A stretch of DNA of 45,920 nt from Neobacillus citreus (GCF_018343545.2 NZ_JAGYPE020000036.1:11588-57507); one strand, 5' to 3'. Shown: positions 15,987 to 24,918, numbered from the stretch's first letter. The notes: generated from the sequence alone by a model not told the origin. Numbers and translations: made by a program.

Positions 15987-17297
15987 TTAGGCATTTAGAT
16001 CCGTAACATATTTTCCAAGTTCGATAAAGGTTTCATCTGCTTCCTTCACACGCTCGATGTCAGCACCTAAGCCGGCAAGCTTTTCGTGGAAATTCACGTA
16101 GCCGCGGTCCAAATGCTTCAATTCAGTTACGCGTGTTACACCTTCAGCAACCAGCCCGGTTAAAATCAGTGCAGCTGCAGCACGAAGGTCAGTTGCCGCC
16201 ACTTCAGCGCCTTGTAAGTTAGAAGGACCATTTAAGATGACAGAACGGCCTTCAATTTTCACATCGGCATTCATGCGGCGGAATTCCTCAACATGCATAA
16301 AACGATTTTCAAACACAGTTTCCGTAATCATTGACGTTCCATCTGCACAAAGCAGCAAAGCCATCATCTGTGATTGCATATCAGTCGGGAAGCCTGGATG
16401 CGGCATCGTCTTGATGTCGACCGCCTTCAAGCGCTCTGGTCCAATGACGCGAACGCCATCCTCTTCCTCGATAATCGTCACACCCATCTCCTCCATTTTC
16501 GCAATCAATGAAGAAAGATGTTCCGGAACTGCACCCTTTACAAGCACATTTCCGCCCGTAATCGCAGCCGCCGTCATGAACGTGCCTGCCTCGATCCGGT
16601 CCGGAATAATATTGTGGTCCGCGCCAAACAACACATCGACACCCTCGATGCGAAGCGTACCAGTGCCGGCACCCTTCACGCGCGCACCCATTTTATTTAA
16701 AAAGTTAGCTAAATCAACGATTTCTGGTTCTTTTGCGGCATTTTCAATTGTAGTTGTACCTACAGCCAACGTTGCCGCCATCATAATGTTTTCAGTAGCG
16801 CCAACACTTGGGAAATCTAAATAAACCTTTGCTCCATGCAGACGGCCTTCAACTTCCGCCTCGATAAAGCCATTGCCCACCTTGACCTTCGCACCCATGG
16901 CTTCAAAGCCCTTCAAATGCTGGTCAATCGGCCGGGATCCAATCGCACAACCGCCAGGCAAAGCCACCCGGGCACGGCCATTACGTGCAAGAAGTGATCC
17001 CATGACAAGCACAGACGCGCGCATTTTGCGAACATACTCAAAAGGCGCTTCCTCTTTTAACACTCTAGATGCATCAACAACAACGGTATTATTATCGAAA
17101 GCCACTTCAGCGTTTAGGTTACGTAGCACTTCATTAATTGTAAATACATCGGAGAGTGTCGGTACATCACGTATCACACTTTTTCCATCACTTGCTAATA
17201 ATGTTGCAGCGATAACAGGCAGAACGGCATTTTTTGCTCCTTCAACTTTAACCGTTCCGTATAGCCTTTGTCCGCCGCGGACGATGATCTTTTCCAA
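15987..17297 (-). CDS. murA: UDP-N-acetylglucosamine 1-carboxyvinyltransferase MurA
   Basis: MurA transfers enolpyruvate from PEP to UDP-GlcNAc, the first committed step of peptidoglycan synthesis. The 436-residue length equals B. subtilis MurAA. The catalytic loop [15 protein letters not shown] carries Cys117, the fosfomycin target, and the N-terminal [19 protein letters not shown] block is intact. The start is ATG 17297 with AGGGGAA close upstream. Order ywzB-ywmB-murA-spoIID is that of B. subtilis murAA, so this is the main paralogue. Confidence 0.96.
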   Translation of the reverse strand: MEKIIVRGGQRLYGTVKVEGAKNAVLPVIAATLLASDGKSVIRDVPTLSDVFTINEVLRNLNAEVAFDNNTVVVDASRVLKEEAPFEYVRKMRASVLVMGSLLARNGRARVALPGGCAIGSRPIDQHLKGFEAMGAKVKVGNGFIEAEVEGRLHGAKVYLDFPSVGATENIMMAATLAVGTTTIENAAKEPEIVDLANFLNKMGARVKGAGTGTLRIEGVDVLFGADHNIIPDRIEAGTFMTAAAITGGNVLVKGAVPEHLSSLIAKMEEMGVTIIEEEDGVRVIGPERLKAVDIKTMPHPGFPTDMQSQMMALLLCADGTSMITETVFENRFMHVEEFRRMNADVKIEGRSVILNGPSNLQGAEVAATDLRAAAALILTGLVAEGVTRVTELKHLDRGYVNFHEKLAGLGADIERVKEADETFIELGKYVTDLNA

Positions 17298-17329
17298 GAG
17301 TATTCCCCTCCGCGTCCATTTTCTCTATA

Positions 17330-18166
17330 TTAATATTCAATCGTAATGATAGGGGTTCCTACTACAACCGTAGTCGGACCGCCCAATCCTTCGGAGCGTA
17401 AGCCAATTTGCAAATTCATGTTATTATTTTTCAAGTCAATATCGTCTGAGAACATCGGCGACTTGGCCGAAACAGACATGAAATTCTCCTCTTTTAACGC
17501 CTCGATCTCTTTAGCTTGAAAGCCCGACATCAGTTCACTCGCCGTTTTTTCTAAAGCCTTATCAATCTTATCACTCACAACGCCTTTCATACAAGAAAAA
17601 ACTGTTGGTTTACCACGAAATATGTCATTTAGCCTATTTCCAAATTGACCGCTCATGATAAAGGATTTAGAGGCCTCGTTCCACTCATTGCCCCTTACAC
17701 TATATACTATATACGCAGTCGTAGGTTGTTTTGTGCGGGTTGCCAAGAATTGAAGCTTTTCCGTGTGGTGGTTAGATGCTGTGGATACTGCTGTCATCTC
17801 CCAAGTCTCGCTTGTTGTCCTCTCCGTCCAACGCCAGTCGGGAAACTTCTTCCGTAAAACATTCGCGTATTCCTTCACGTCAATACCAGCCGCCTGCTCC
17901 CTTGCATAAATAGACCAATCCTGAAGCATAATATCTTGGGCCTGAAAAACAGCTGCCATTTTTCCAAGATCCTTTTCTTCTTGGAAAAATACCTCGCGGA
18001 CGCCAGCATCGGTTTGTTTTTGAATAGAGTTCGTGCCGACGCTCGTTTCTCCCTTAAAAAATGATGCCAGTCCGCCGTTTGCCTCAGTGGTTCGGTTCCC
18101 CATCACAACCAGAATAATACTAAAACATATAATCAGGCATATATAAGTGACTCTATTTCTGTTCAT
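17330..18166 (-). CDS. ywmB: YwmB family protein
   Basis: A 278-residue protein with an N-terminal signal or anchor helix (about 7-23), presumably extracytoplasmic. It matches the YwmB family (TATA-box-binding-protein-like fold), for which no function is established. The C-terminal segment [19 protein letters not shown] is characteristic. ATG 18166 is preceded by GGGGGA. It lies 32 bp upstream of murA and is probably cotranscribed with it. Confidence 0.85.
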   Translation of the reverse strand: MNRNRVTYICLIICFSIILVVMGNRTTEANGGLASFFKGETSVGTNSIQKQTDAGVREVFFQEEKDLGKMAAVFQAQDIMLQDWSIYAREQAAGIDVKEYANVLRKKFPDWRWTERTTSETWEMTAVSTASNHHTEKLQFLATRTKQPTTAYIVYSVRGNEWNEASKSFIMSGQFGNRLNDIFRGKPTVFSCMKGVVSDKIDKALEKTASELMSGFQAKEIEALKEENFMSVSAKSPMFSDDIDLKNNNMNLQIGLRSEGLGGPTTVVVGTPIITIEY

Positions 18167-18368
18167 TCTCTCGTCTCCCCCTTACTACCATTGTTTCCAA
18201 GGAGAGAGAGAGCATACTTGGGAATTCTCGTCACTTTTAGACAAAATCCCGTTTTTTATCTATAGGTGGTAAAACGTCTGACAAGTTTCAGGTTATTTTT
18301 CCACATAAATTTGATTGTACTCAATCTATAACCATTTTGGAACCTTTAATTTTTTTCCAATTAATGTT

Positions 18369-18602
18369 TTATTGAAAGATTAACGGTAGTTGTCTCGACC
18401 ATTGCAGGTAATCAAGGAAAAAGTTACTAACTGATGATCCAATGAAAATTGCCAATAATATGTACAATAAACGTGCTTGAAATACATGGTTAGGCTTCAG
18501 CAGTTTATCCAGGCGAATCGCCTGCAGGGCCCACCAGGAAACCGCGATACACACCAAATGAGACATAATGCTGACTAACGCAATTTGCCCAAAATCATCC
18601 AT
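18369..18602 (-). CDS. ywzB: DUF1146 membrane protein YwzB
   Basis: The 77-residue protein has two membrane helices (about 7-27 and 45-64) joined by a basic loop (RLDKLLKPNHVFQARLL), the pattern of the DUF1146/YwzB family. In B. subtilis ywzB also precedes ywmB. Here the segment upstream is a stress-gene block; in related Bacillaceae that possess complex I the nuo operon stands next to it (from memory). Function unknown. Confidence 0.85.
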   Translation of the reverse strand: MDDFGQIALVSIMSHLVCIAVSWWALQAIRLDKLLKPNHVFQARLLYILLAIFIGSSVSNFFLDYLQWSRQLPLIFQ

Positions 18603-18700
18603 CTATTTCGCCTCCTTTTCACACAATCCCTATTCTAACATACCCTCCAACTTATTTCCTTTATTTAGGGGTTATTTAGAGAGGAGACTTTTGCCCATAA

Positions 18701-18757
18701 TAAATTACCTGCCTAAGCACGATTGAACCGGTTAAACGTGTTTAGGCAGGTAATTTA
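18701..18757. repeat. 57-bp near-palindrome
   Basis: TAAATTACCTGCCTAA and TTAGGCAGGTAATTTA form 16-bp perfect arms, extended by GCACG/CGTG and a central AACCGGTT. On the minus strand it follows the small gene at 18770, but no clear T-run makes it a standard terminator. The AGGTAATTT end resembles sequence beside the phased arrays. Confidence 0.75.
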
Positions 18758-18769
18758 AGGATGGCCAAT

Positions 18770-18949
18770 TTATACCTCATTCCATATCTGCTGTAATCTT
18801 AGTGGTACATACACCCTTTCTCCATGAATTTCTCGATGAAGGATGGGCTCCTCGAAAAATTGCTCCAAGTGAAGCCTTGCCCGACTTTTGCGTCTTGCTC
18901 TGGTGCGTTCTCCCATTAATTTTTCAAATTTTATTGATGAAGTTTTCAT
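18770..18949 (-). CDS. Small basic protein, unknown
   Basis: A 59-codon frame begins MKTSSIKFEKLMGERTRARR and ends QQIWNEV. The N-terminal half is strongly basic (RTRARRKSRAR), the C-terminal half mixed. A GGGAGA site stands 7 nt before ATG 18949, and a stable hairpin lies between it and the stress gene upstream, so readthrough from that gene is possible. No family recognised. Coding status rests on ribosome site and composition only. Confidence 0.5.
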   Translation of the reverse strand: MKTSSIKFEKLMGERTRARRKSRARLHLEQFFEEPILHREIHGERVYVPLRLQQIWNEV

Positions 18950-18979
18950 AAAAGATTCTCCCTTCCCGATTTTTTTAGT

Positions 18980-19012
18980 GAGCCGTCGCCCTATTGATGA
19001 GGGCGGCAGCTC
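18980..19012. terminator. Strong hairpin between stress gene and small gene
   Basis: GAGCCGTCGCCCT pairs with AGGGCGGCAGCTC around a 7-nt loop, with one mismatch. The T-run is on the plus-strand side (TTTTCC), so on the minus strand it may be a weak terminator or attenuator. Confidence 0.5.
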
Positions 19013-19027
19013 TTTTCCTTTAACCCC

Positions 19028-19354
19028 TTAAGCTGATTTTCCCGCGACGACGACGACTTTTCCTCGGTCCAATTCTTCTTCATAGCGCTCCGCCTCAAGC
19101 GGCGACATCCCTAATGACTCCAGCTTGGCGCGCAGTGCGTCTCCCCTTGTCCGAAATACGTTGGCAACCGACTCCAATACGCCTTGCTCCGCCACGCCAA
19201 TATCCTTTATATCTAACGAATCACTTAAATCCTCAGACCGGTTTTTGTCATGTGCCAATAAATAAATTTCATTCTTTGAATAACCCTGCATGATTAAATC
19301 ATCAATTTCCCTTTTAGCTTGCACACCATTTTCTACTACTTTAAAAGTATTCAT
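19028..19354 (-). CDS. YflT/GSP17M-type general stress protein
   Basis: A 108-residue soluble protein beginning MNTFKVVENGVQAKREIDDL, with QGYSKNEIYLLAHDKN and, at the end, MSPLEAERYEEELDRGKVVV. This is the two-part layout of the heat-induced YflT domain and the same fold as the N- and C-terminal parts of the larger protein at 34012. ATG 19354 has AAAGGAGGAA upstream. A sigma-B promoter (19389-19414) precedes it, so it should be induced by general stress. Biochemical function unknown. Confidence 0.8.
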   Translation of the reverse strand: MNTFKVVENGVQAKREIDDLIMQGYSKNEIYLLAHDKNRSEDLSDSLDIKDIGVAEQGVLESVANVFRTRGDALRAKLESLGMSPLEAERYEEELDRGKVVVVAGKSA

Positions 19355-19388
19355 GTTCCATTCCTCCTTTAAGTGTTGTACAGGTTAT

Positions 19389-19414
19389 ATAACCGCTCCG
19401 TTGAAAATTGAAAC
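19389..19414 (-). promoter_or_regulatory. Sigma-B promoter
   Basis: GTTTCA (19414-19409), 14 bp, GGTTAT (19394-19389), 35 nt before the YflT-like gene. Confidence 0.7.
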
Positions 19415-19440
19415 CTATTTTTTTTGGATTTTTTTGAAAT

Positions 19441-19504
19441 GATGCATGGGGACGGTTCTAATGCATCACAAAGTGAGGCAAGAGAACCGTCCCCGTGCAT
19501 CAAA
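19441..19504. repeat. REP-like inverted pair
   Basis: GATGCATGGGGACGGTTCT at the left and AGAACCGTCCCCGTGCATC at the right form nearly perfect arms around about 25 nt. Confidence 0.85.
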
Positions 19505-19519
19505 TTTTTTTGTAAATAG

Positions 19520-19545
19520 GTTACTCTGATTCAAAGCATGGGTAT
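19520..19545 (+). promoter_or_regulatory. Probable sigma-B promoter
   Basis: GTTACT (19520-19525), 14 bp, GGGTAT (19540-19545). The -35 box deviates from the local GTTTCA, but the -10 box and spacing are exact. Confidence 0.6.
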
Positions 19546-19567
19546 ATAGGAAGCGGAGGTGGTTTAG

Positions 19568-19885
19568 ATGAAGAAATTATCATGTAGGTATTGTGGGAAC
19601 AAGGAATTTTACGTTCTTAGTGTAAATGAGACGCTGTGCAAATGCGGGATGCGTTTAAAGAAGTTTAGTGATTATCACACTGAAAGGGACGCCAAGTGGG
19701 AGCAGCTTTTTCGAAAGGAACAAAAGCGCAAGGCCGAACTCATCTCAAAAATCAGCCTGTTAACCCGTGAGATAGACAGTTGCCTCGATAACCGGGATGA
19801 GTCGCGGTTTCAAGAACTGACGGAAGAATTAAAGATCTGTTGGCGAGCCCTACATATAGGAAGAAATCATTCCGAAAAAGTGTAA
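19568..19885 (+). CDS. Zinc-ribbon protein with IDEAL-like motif
   Basis: The 105-residue protein opens with two cysteine pairs (CRYCG at 6-10 and CKCG near 24-27) typical of a zinc ribbon. A basic helix follows, then EIDSCLDNRDESRFQELTEE, which resembles the IDEAL motif found in Bacillales adaptor and regulatory proteins. ATG 19568 follows GCGGAGGTGG. It is preceded by a sigma-B-like promoter and followed by a REP palindrome. Function unknown; a role in protein-protein contact under stress is only a suggestion. Confidence 0.65.
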   Translation: MKKLSCRYCGNKEFYVLSVNETLCKCGMRLKKFSDYHTERDAKWEQLFRKEQKRKAELISKISLLTREIDSCLDNRDESRFQELTEELKICWRALHIGRNHSEKV

Positions 19886-19891
19886 AAGAGA

Positions 19892-19944
19892 CATGGGGAC
19901 GGTTCTTGTGCCTCACTTTGTAAGGCACGAGAACCGTCCCCATG
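19892..19944. repeat. REP-like palindrome, long arms
   Basis: CATGGGGACGGTTCTTGTGC plus CT pairs with AGGCACGAGAACCGTCCCCA plus TG (22-bp arms, one wobble). It lies 7 nt after a stop codon and could also stop transcription. Confidence 0.9.
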
Positions 19945-19955
19945 TTCACTAAATG

Positions 19956-19981
19956 GTTTCATTTTCATTACAAACGGGTAT
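19956..19981 (+). promoter_or_regulatory. Sigma-B promoter
   Basis: GTTTCA (19956-19961), 14 bp, GGGTAT (19976-19981), 34 nt before the GlsB-type gene. Confidence 0.8.
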
Positions 19982-20015
19982 TTAGTCTATATCTAATTGA
20001 AAGGGGAGATTATTT

Positions 20016-20270
20016 ATGGGATTTATTTGGTCATTAATTATTGGAGGCGTCATCGGCTGGCTGGCCGGACTGATTCTTGGGCGTGATGTACCGGGAGGCA
20101 TTATTGGTAATATTATTGCCGGTTTTATCGGCGCTTGGCTCGGATCATTTCTGTTGGGGAGCTGGGGACCGGTAATTGGCGGCTTCTACGTCTTTCCGGC
20201 ACTGATTGGCGCAGCGGCTCTGGTCTTCATCCTCAGTCTGATTCTAAGAAACGCCAAACATTCTCATTAA
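20016..20270 (+). CDS. GlsB/YeaQ/YmgE-type stress membrane protein
   Basis: The 84-residue protein is very hydrophobic, with glycine-rich helices (IIGGVIGWLAGLILGRDVPG and IIGNIIAGFIGAWLGSFLLG) and a third helix near the C-terminus. This is the transglycosylase-associated protein family, in other bacteria a membrane component induced by envelope stress; the family name does not imply enzyme activity. ATG 20016 follows AAAGGGGAGA. A sigma-B promoter and a bidirectional terminator bound it as a single-gene unit. Confidence 0.85.
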   Translation: MGFIWSLIIGGVIGWLAGLILGRDVPGGIIGNIIAGFIGAWLGSFLLGSWGPVIGGFYVFPALIGAAALVFILSLILRNAKHSH

Positions 20271-20280
20271 TATAGTAAGA

Positions 20281-20316
20281 AAAAAGAGACTGTCACCGCT
20301 GGACAGTCTCTTTTTT
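20281..20316. terminator. Bidirectional terminator
   Basis: AAAAAGAGACTGTC-ACCGCTG-GACAGTCTCTTTTT serves the convergent GlsB-type and rsbM genes. Confidence 0.9.
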
Positions 20317-20321
20317 GCATT

Positions 20322-21221
20322 TCACCCTGCCCCATTACTTTTACGATAAATTCGTTCTTGCGCATTGAATTCTTCATAATGCAAGCCTTTTGGCAAAAAC
20401 AGAATCGACTCCTTGCTGCCGAGCCCGATAAAGCCGCCGCTCGCCAAACTGCCGTAAAAGAGACGGTGGACCTGCTGCTGCAGGTTATTGTCAAAATAAA
20501 TCATCACGTTCCGGCAGAGAATCACATGGAACTCATTGAAGGATCCATCCGTCACCAAGTTATGCTGGGCAAAAATCAGGTTATCGTCCAACAGCGGTTT
20601 AAAATAAGCATACTGGCGGTCGGTCGTATAGTATTCCGAAAATGCCTTGCGCCCGCCCGCTTTCAGGTAATTTTTCGTATATTGCTGCATTTTTTTTAGC
20701 GGGAAGGCGCCTTTTTGGGCAGCCTGAAGCGCTTTTTCGTTCATATCAGTTGCGTAGATTTCCGTTTTTTTCGCAAGCCCCTCTTCATGCAGGAGGATGG
20801 CCATCGAATAAACCTCTTCCCCGGTTGCACAGCCGGCATGCCAAATCCGGATTTCAGGAAGCTCCCGCAAGAGCGGAACCACCTGCTCGCGAAACGCAGC
20901 AAAGAAGCTGGGGTCGCGGTACATTTCCGTCATCCGGATTGACAGATCATTCAAAAGCCGCTCCAAAAAGCCCGATTCGTGGAGGACTTTTTCCAATAAG
21001 GCCGTAATCGTCGGCAGTCCTTCTGCCTTCATCCGGTTCATAATCCTCCGCGTCAACGAGGCCCGGACATAACCGCGAAAATCGTAACCATACATTTGAT
21101 ACAGCCCCTCGAGCAGCAAATTCAGCTCAACCTCCTGTACTTCCGTTAAGGCAAATGGTTCGGTCTCTGGTAATGGTGTATCACGCGTATCGCTAGGCGA
21201 TATGCTCGTTTTGTTACTCAT
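20322..21221 (-). CDS. rsbM: CheR-family methyltransferase, RsbM type
   Basis: The 299-residue protein has the CheR N-terminal helical domain (about 30-95, YGYDFRGYVRASLTRRIMNR) and a SAM-binding domain with WHAGCATGEEVYSMA and ATDMNEKAL. It lies directly after the hybrid kinase gene with an 8-nt overlap (ATGAGTAA), so the pair is translationally coupled. In B. cereus RsbM methylates RsbK and dampens sigma-B output; the same gene pair next to sigB here supports that role over chemotaxis. No chemoreceptor or che genes are in the window. Confidence 0.85.
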   Translation of the reverse strand: MSNKTSISPSDTRDTPLPETEPFALTEVQEVELNLLLEGLYQMYGYDFRGYVRASLTRRIMNRMKAEGLPTITALLEKVLHESGFLERLLNDLSIRMTEMYRDPSFFAAFREQVVPLLRELPEIRIWHAGCATGEEVYSMAILLHEEGLAKKTEIYATDMNEKALQAAQKGAFPLKKMQQYTKNYLKAGGRKAFSEYYTTDRQYAYFKPLLDDNLIFAQHNLVTDGSFNEFHVILCRNVMIYFDNNLQQQVHRLFYGSLASGGFIGLGSKESILFLPKGLHYEEFNAQERIYRKSNGAG

Positions 21222-23964
21222 CTGGATTCACCTGCTCTGTCAGCCAAACCCGCATCAATGAGAAAAGCTGCTCTATATTCAATGGCTTCATGATATAATC
21301 GGACGCCCCCGCTTCCATGCACTTGTCGCGCTCGCCCTTCATCGCCTTGGCGGTCAAGGCAATGATTGGCAGGCTGTACAGCCCAAGCTCGTTGCGAATT
21401 ATTTTCATCGCCTCGTAGCCGCCCATCACCGGCATCATGATATCCATAAAAATCAGGTCAAAATCGGCTTGCTCACGTAATCTTTCGATCGCTTGTTTTC
21501 CGTTTTTCGCCACTTGTACGGTAATCCCCTTGCGCTCAAGGGCCGTAACCAACGCATAAATATTGCGGCCATCATCCTCAACAAGAAGGACCTTTTTTTC
21601 ATGAAACAGCTCGTCATCGGTGCAGTGCTCTGCCTCAATGATATCGGCGTCCTGAACTGGCTCTTCCGGAAGCAGCCCCCTCGGCATCTCGGCCTCACGG
21701 GTTGTCGCCACTTCCTCCAGTGCCGTGAACACCACCGGCTCCGGCTCCAGCTGGCTCGGAATATACAGGGTAAACGTACTTCCCTTCCCGACCTCGCTCT
21801 CGACCTCGATGACGCCGCCAAGCAGGCGGGTAAATTCCCGGCAAATCGATAAGCCAAGTCCGGTGCCGCCATATTGACGGTTCGTCGTCCCGTCCACCTG
21901 CTGAAACGCTTCAAAAATAATTTGCTGTTTATCATCCGGGATGCCGATTCCTGTATCGGCTACCGATATGGCCAGAACTGGACCGCTACAACGCAGCTGC
22001 TCCGCTTTTTCCGGAGGCGATACGGCAATCTGGACGGTGACTGAACCCTGCTCCGTAAATTTAAACGCATTTGATAGCAGATTTTTTAAAATTTGCTGCA
22101 AGCGCTGGCCGTCTGTCGAAATCACCGGCGGCACGTTCGCGTCTGTCAGGACCTCAAAAGTTACATTCTTTTTGGCTGCAACCGGATCAAACAGGCGCTT
22201 TAATGTTTGCGGCAGCTCGGTTACGTTGACCTCGTCTGTCAGGATTTCAATTTTTCCCGCCTCAATTTTTGATAAATCGAGGATATCATCAATAAGCCGT
22301 AACAAATCACCGCCAGCCGTGTTGACGACGCGGGCGTATTCCTCAACCTCGTCTTGGTCCATGCCGCCATTTTCCATCAGCATTTGTGACAGAATCAAAA
22401 TACTGTTCAGCGGCGTCCGTAGTTCATGCGACATATTTGCTAAAAAGTCGGATTTGTACTGCGAGCTTTGCTGCAGCTGGAGTGAATACTCCTCGAGCTC
22501 ATCTTTCGCTTTTTTCAGCTCAAGCGCCCGCTCTTCGGCTAACCGATTCTGCTCCTCTAAATATTCGTTCGTGTGCTTCAGCTGCTCCTGCTGCATTTGC
22601 AATTCCTCGGACTGTGCCTGCAGCTCTTCGGATTGAGCTTGGAGCTCCTCGGTCATGACCTGTGATTCCGCAAGCAGCCGTTCAACCTCCATCCGTCCGA
22701 GCACATTGGTAATCGAGGAGCCGAATTTATCCTGCAGGAGGTCGAGCAATGTTAGGTGCTGCGAAAGGAACGGCTGTAGTGCCGCAAACTCGACAACAGC
22801 TTCGACCCGGCCCTGATAGATAATCGGCGCCACCAATAAATTTCTTGGTGACGACGCCCCGAGGCCGCTGGTCACTTTCATATGCTCTTCCGGCAAACGG
22901 TCGATCAGAAAAATACGCTGGTCGAGTGCCGCCTGGCCGACGAGCCCTTCACCAAAGTGGAAGCTGGCCTTAACGTCGACCTCATCGGAGACTGCATAGC
23001 CTGCGACCTTGACGAAGTCGACCTCGCCGCCCTGTTCCCGGCGCAGATAGACCACGCCGTAACAGGCTTCAAATAGCGGTGCCAGCTTGTTGATGACCCG
23101 CTGCGCCAGCTCATTAATATCAGTAATTCCCTGATACAGCGTGGAAATATCTGTGAGACTTTTTTGCACCCATTGCTGTTTTTCGAGGCTGCCGAGCAGG
23201 CAGTTCATGGCCTCGGCAAGCTCACGCGTCTCGTCCTTCGCTTTCACGCTGATCCGTGTCGTCAAGTCAACCTTCGAGTCGGTGATGCTCTGGATCGTTT
23301 TTACGACTTGTTTGATCGTGTTGACAATCGAGTTTGACAAGAAAAGCGCCGTTAGGATGGTTAAGAAGGTTACAAAAATAATAATCCCATATAGGATGAT
23401 TTTTAAATTGTTATTGTTCTGAAGGAGCTCATCTGTCCGTTTTGACGTCATCTCCTTTTCTTTTTCCAAAAACGAATCCAACTGGGTGCGGATCTGGTCG
23501 GTCACCTTTTTCCCAGTTTGTTCTGCAAAATTCTTAGACAGTGCTGTTTCGTTCCCTGCCTTTTTCTGATTGATGGTAAATTCACCGGTATTCAGGATCC
23601 ATTTTTCAATCACCGGCTTGATGTCTTCGAGGTTTTGCTGCTGACTGCTGTTATCAGCAAGCAAGGAATGGAGCTTGTTGTAGTTGTCTAGCCAGCTGCG
23701 ATTCCCTTCGTGATACGGCTCGAGATACTCCTCCTGACCGGTTAACGCATAGCCGCGAATTCCGGTTTCCATATCGAGGACATTTTTTTGAATCTGATTT
23801 GCCAGGTCATGGACCTCAATGTCGTTCTGCGAAATGAATTTTATTTCATCCTGCAGTGCGGTCATCCGGTTCACCACAACGAGCAGGGACAGCACAAGGC
23901 AAATCAGGATTGCGAAATAGCCTGTGATAATTTTTGCATGAATGCTGTAATGGACGCCTTTCAT
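21214..23964 (-). CDS. rsbK: Hybrid sensor kinase, RsbK type
   Basis: A 916-residue protein: membrane helix (12-31), CHASE3-like sensor (about 35-185), second helix (187-209), HAMP (210-265), GAF (270-424), a long coiled coil containing EELQAQSEELQAQSEELQ, then HisKA with His513 (SHELRTP), HATPase with DTGIGIP and GGTGLGLS, and a receiver with Asp841. This is the architecture of B. cereus RsbK, which passes stress signals to RsbY. ATG 23964 follows AGGGGGGTGA. A sigma-A-like promoter precedes it, consistent with expression before stress. Overlaps rsbM. Confidence 0.87.
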   Translation of the reverse strand: MKGVHYSIHAKIITGYFAILICLVLSLLVVVNRMTALQDEIKFISQNDIEVHDLANQIQKNVLDMETGIRGYALTGQEEYLEPYHEGNRSWLDNYNKLHSLLADNSSQQQNLEDIKPVIEKWILNTGEFTINQKKAGNETALSKNFAEQTGKKVTDQIRTQLDSFLEKEKEMTSKRTDELLQNNNNLKIILYGIIIFVTFLTILTALFLSNSIVNTIKQVVKTIQSITDSKVDLTTRISVKAKDETRELAEAMNCLLGSLEKQQWVQKSLTDISTLYQGITDINELAQRVINKLAPLFEACYGVVYLRREQGGEVDFVKVAGYAVSDEVDVKASFHFGEGLVGQAALDQRIFLIDRLPEEHMKVTSGLGASSPRNLLVAPIIYQGRVEAVVEFAALQPFLSQHLTLLDLLQDKFGSSITNVLGRMEVERLLAESQVMTEELQAQSEELQAQSEELQMQQEQLKHTNEYLEEQNRLAEERALELKKAKDELEEYSLQLQQSSQYKSDFLANMSHELRTPLNSILILSQMLMENGGMDQDEVEEYARVVNTAGGDLLRLIDDILDLSKIEAGKIEILTDEVNVTELPQTLKRLFDPVAAKKNVTFEVLTDANVPPVISTDGQRLQQILKNLLSNAFKFTEQGSVTVQIAVSPPEKAEQLRCSGPVLAISVADTGIGIPDDKQQIIFEAFQQVDGTTNRQYGGTGLGLSICREFTRLLGGVIEVESEVGKGSTFTLYIPSQLEPEPVVFTALEEVATTREAEMPRGLLPEEPVQDADIIEAEHCTDDELFHEKKVLLVEDDGRNIYALVTALERKGITVQVAKNGKQAIERLREQADFDLIFMDIMMPVMGGYEAMKIIRNELGLYSLPIIALTAKAMKGERDKCMEAGASDYIMKPLNIEQLFSLMRVWLTEQVNPDE

Positions 23965-23998
23965 TGCGTCACCCCCCCTGTGTTTTTTTCTTAAAACT

Positions 23999-24027
23999 AT
24001 CATATCGTTTCTATTACATTCGCCCAA
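23999..24027 (-). promoter_or_regulatory. Putative sigma-A promoter of rsbK-rsbM
   Basis: TTGGGC (24027-24022), 17 bp, TATGAT (24004-23999), 35 nt before the rsbK start. Confidence 0.5.
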
Positions 24028-24082
24028 TGAGTCCCAGGTCCCGAGAGTCAGACGGGACGATAGACCCTTTTTAACATTTATT

Positions 24083-24108
24083 GTTTCATGCGCTTGAGTG
24101 ACGGGTAT
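24083..24108 (+). promoter_or_regulatory. Sigma-B promoter of dps
   Basis: GTTTCA (24083-24088), 14 bp, GGGTAT (24103-24108), 36 nt before dps. Confidence 0.85.
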
Positions 24109-24144
24109 TTACTAACTATCACCATGAAATGGGAGGTTATTAGA

Positions 24145-24615
24145 ATGGCAAATACTAGAGCAAAAGCAAGGGATAAAGGCACACAATTATCTAATACGAT
24201 GAACAAGCAGGTGGCCAATTTCTCGGTTCTTTATATGAAATTGCATCATTACCACTGGTACGTAAAAGGGGAAAATTTCTTCACGTTGCATGTAAAATTT
24301 GAAGAATTGTACAACGAGGCGGCACTGCATGTCGACACCATCGCTGAGCGGATGCTGGCCCTAGGTGCGGCGCCGGCATCCACACTCGAGGAAACTTTAA
24401 AGCTTTCGTCGCTTGAGGAAGCACTTGGCGACGAATCCGCAAACGACATGGTTCAGACACTGGTTGATGATGTGAACACTATTTGCAGAGAGCTTAGCGA
24501 AGGCATCACGATGGCCGAGGAGCACGAAGACGAGCCAACCGCCGACTTATTCACGGAGATTCGAGCCTCGTTGGAGAAGCATGGGTGGATGCTGAGGGCG
24601 TATTTGGCGTCGTAG
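24145..24615 (+). CDS. dps: Dps-family ferritin-like DNA-protection protein
   Basis: Dps dodecamers oxidise and store iron and shield DNA. The 156-residue protein has the ferroxidase pattern at the subunit interface: His37 (HHYHWYVKG), His49, Glu53, Asp64 and Glu68 (HVDTIAER), with the same spacings as Listeria Dps. The basic N-terminus (MANTRAKARDKG) may contact DNA. ATG 24145 follows GGGAGG; an upstream in-frame ATG would include the promoter region and is rejected. A ferritin-like gene also sits in the B. cereus sigB cluster. The stop codon is followed at once by a phased repeat array. Confidence 0.92.
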   Translation: MANTRAKARDKGTQLSNTMNKQVANFSVLYMKLHHYHWYVKGENFFTLHVKFEELYNEAALHVDTIAERMLALGAAPASTLEETLKLSSLEEALGDESANDMVQTLVDDVNTICRELSEGITMAEEHEDEPTADLFTEIRASLEKHGWMLRAYLAS

Positions 24616-24841
24616 CTGGCGGATAAGGGTTGGTTACTGGCACACGAAGTTTTAACTTGCGGATAAGTGATGGCTACTTGCGCATACGGACGGCCTAATT
24701 GCGGATAGGGCCGTCTTACTTGCGGATAACGTTTGGCTACTTGCGTATGAAGTTCCAACTTGCGGATAAGAAGTTGCAACTTGCGGATAAACGTTTCTTA
24801 CTTGCGATAGCGCGCATTACATGTCGGATAAAGTGTTATTA
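24616..24841 (+). repeat. 21-bp phased array A6 (ACTTGCGGATA dialect)
   Basis: Eleven CTTGCGGATAA-type units start at 24616, 24637, 24656, 24677, 24698, 24719, 24740, 24759, 24780, 24801 and 24820. Steps are 21 bp except three of 19 bp. The first unit follows the dps stop codon with no gap. Past it lies a GTGTCGGC-GCCGGCAC hairpin (about 24878-24900) before rsbY ends. The motif differs from the other arrays, but the period and the reverse-strand AAGTA core are the same. Confidence 0.88.
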
Positions 24842-24918
24842 CTTTCGCTCATAACCCATACCAACGTCCGATAGAGGTGTCGGCACTCAGCCGGCACCCT
24901 CTCATTTTGCCCGTCCAT

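Noticed and set aside
16237..16824. 195-codon frame antisense to murA
   Set aside because: It is a shadow of murA codon bias with no ribosome site or recognisable domain. Similar antisense frames in mbl, rsbK, nuoM and nuoL were dropped for the same reason.
20322..21221. Chemotaxis methyltransferase CheR
   Set aside because: No receptors or che genes are nearby; the overlap with a hybrid kinase next to sigB fits RsbM better.
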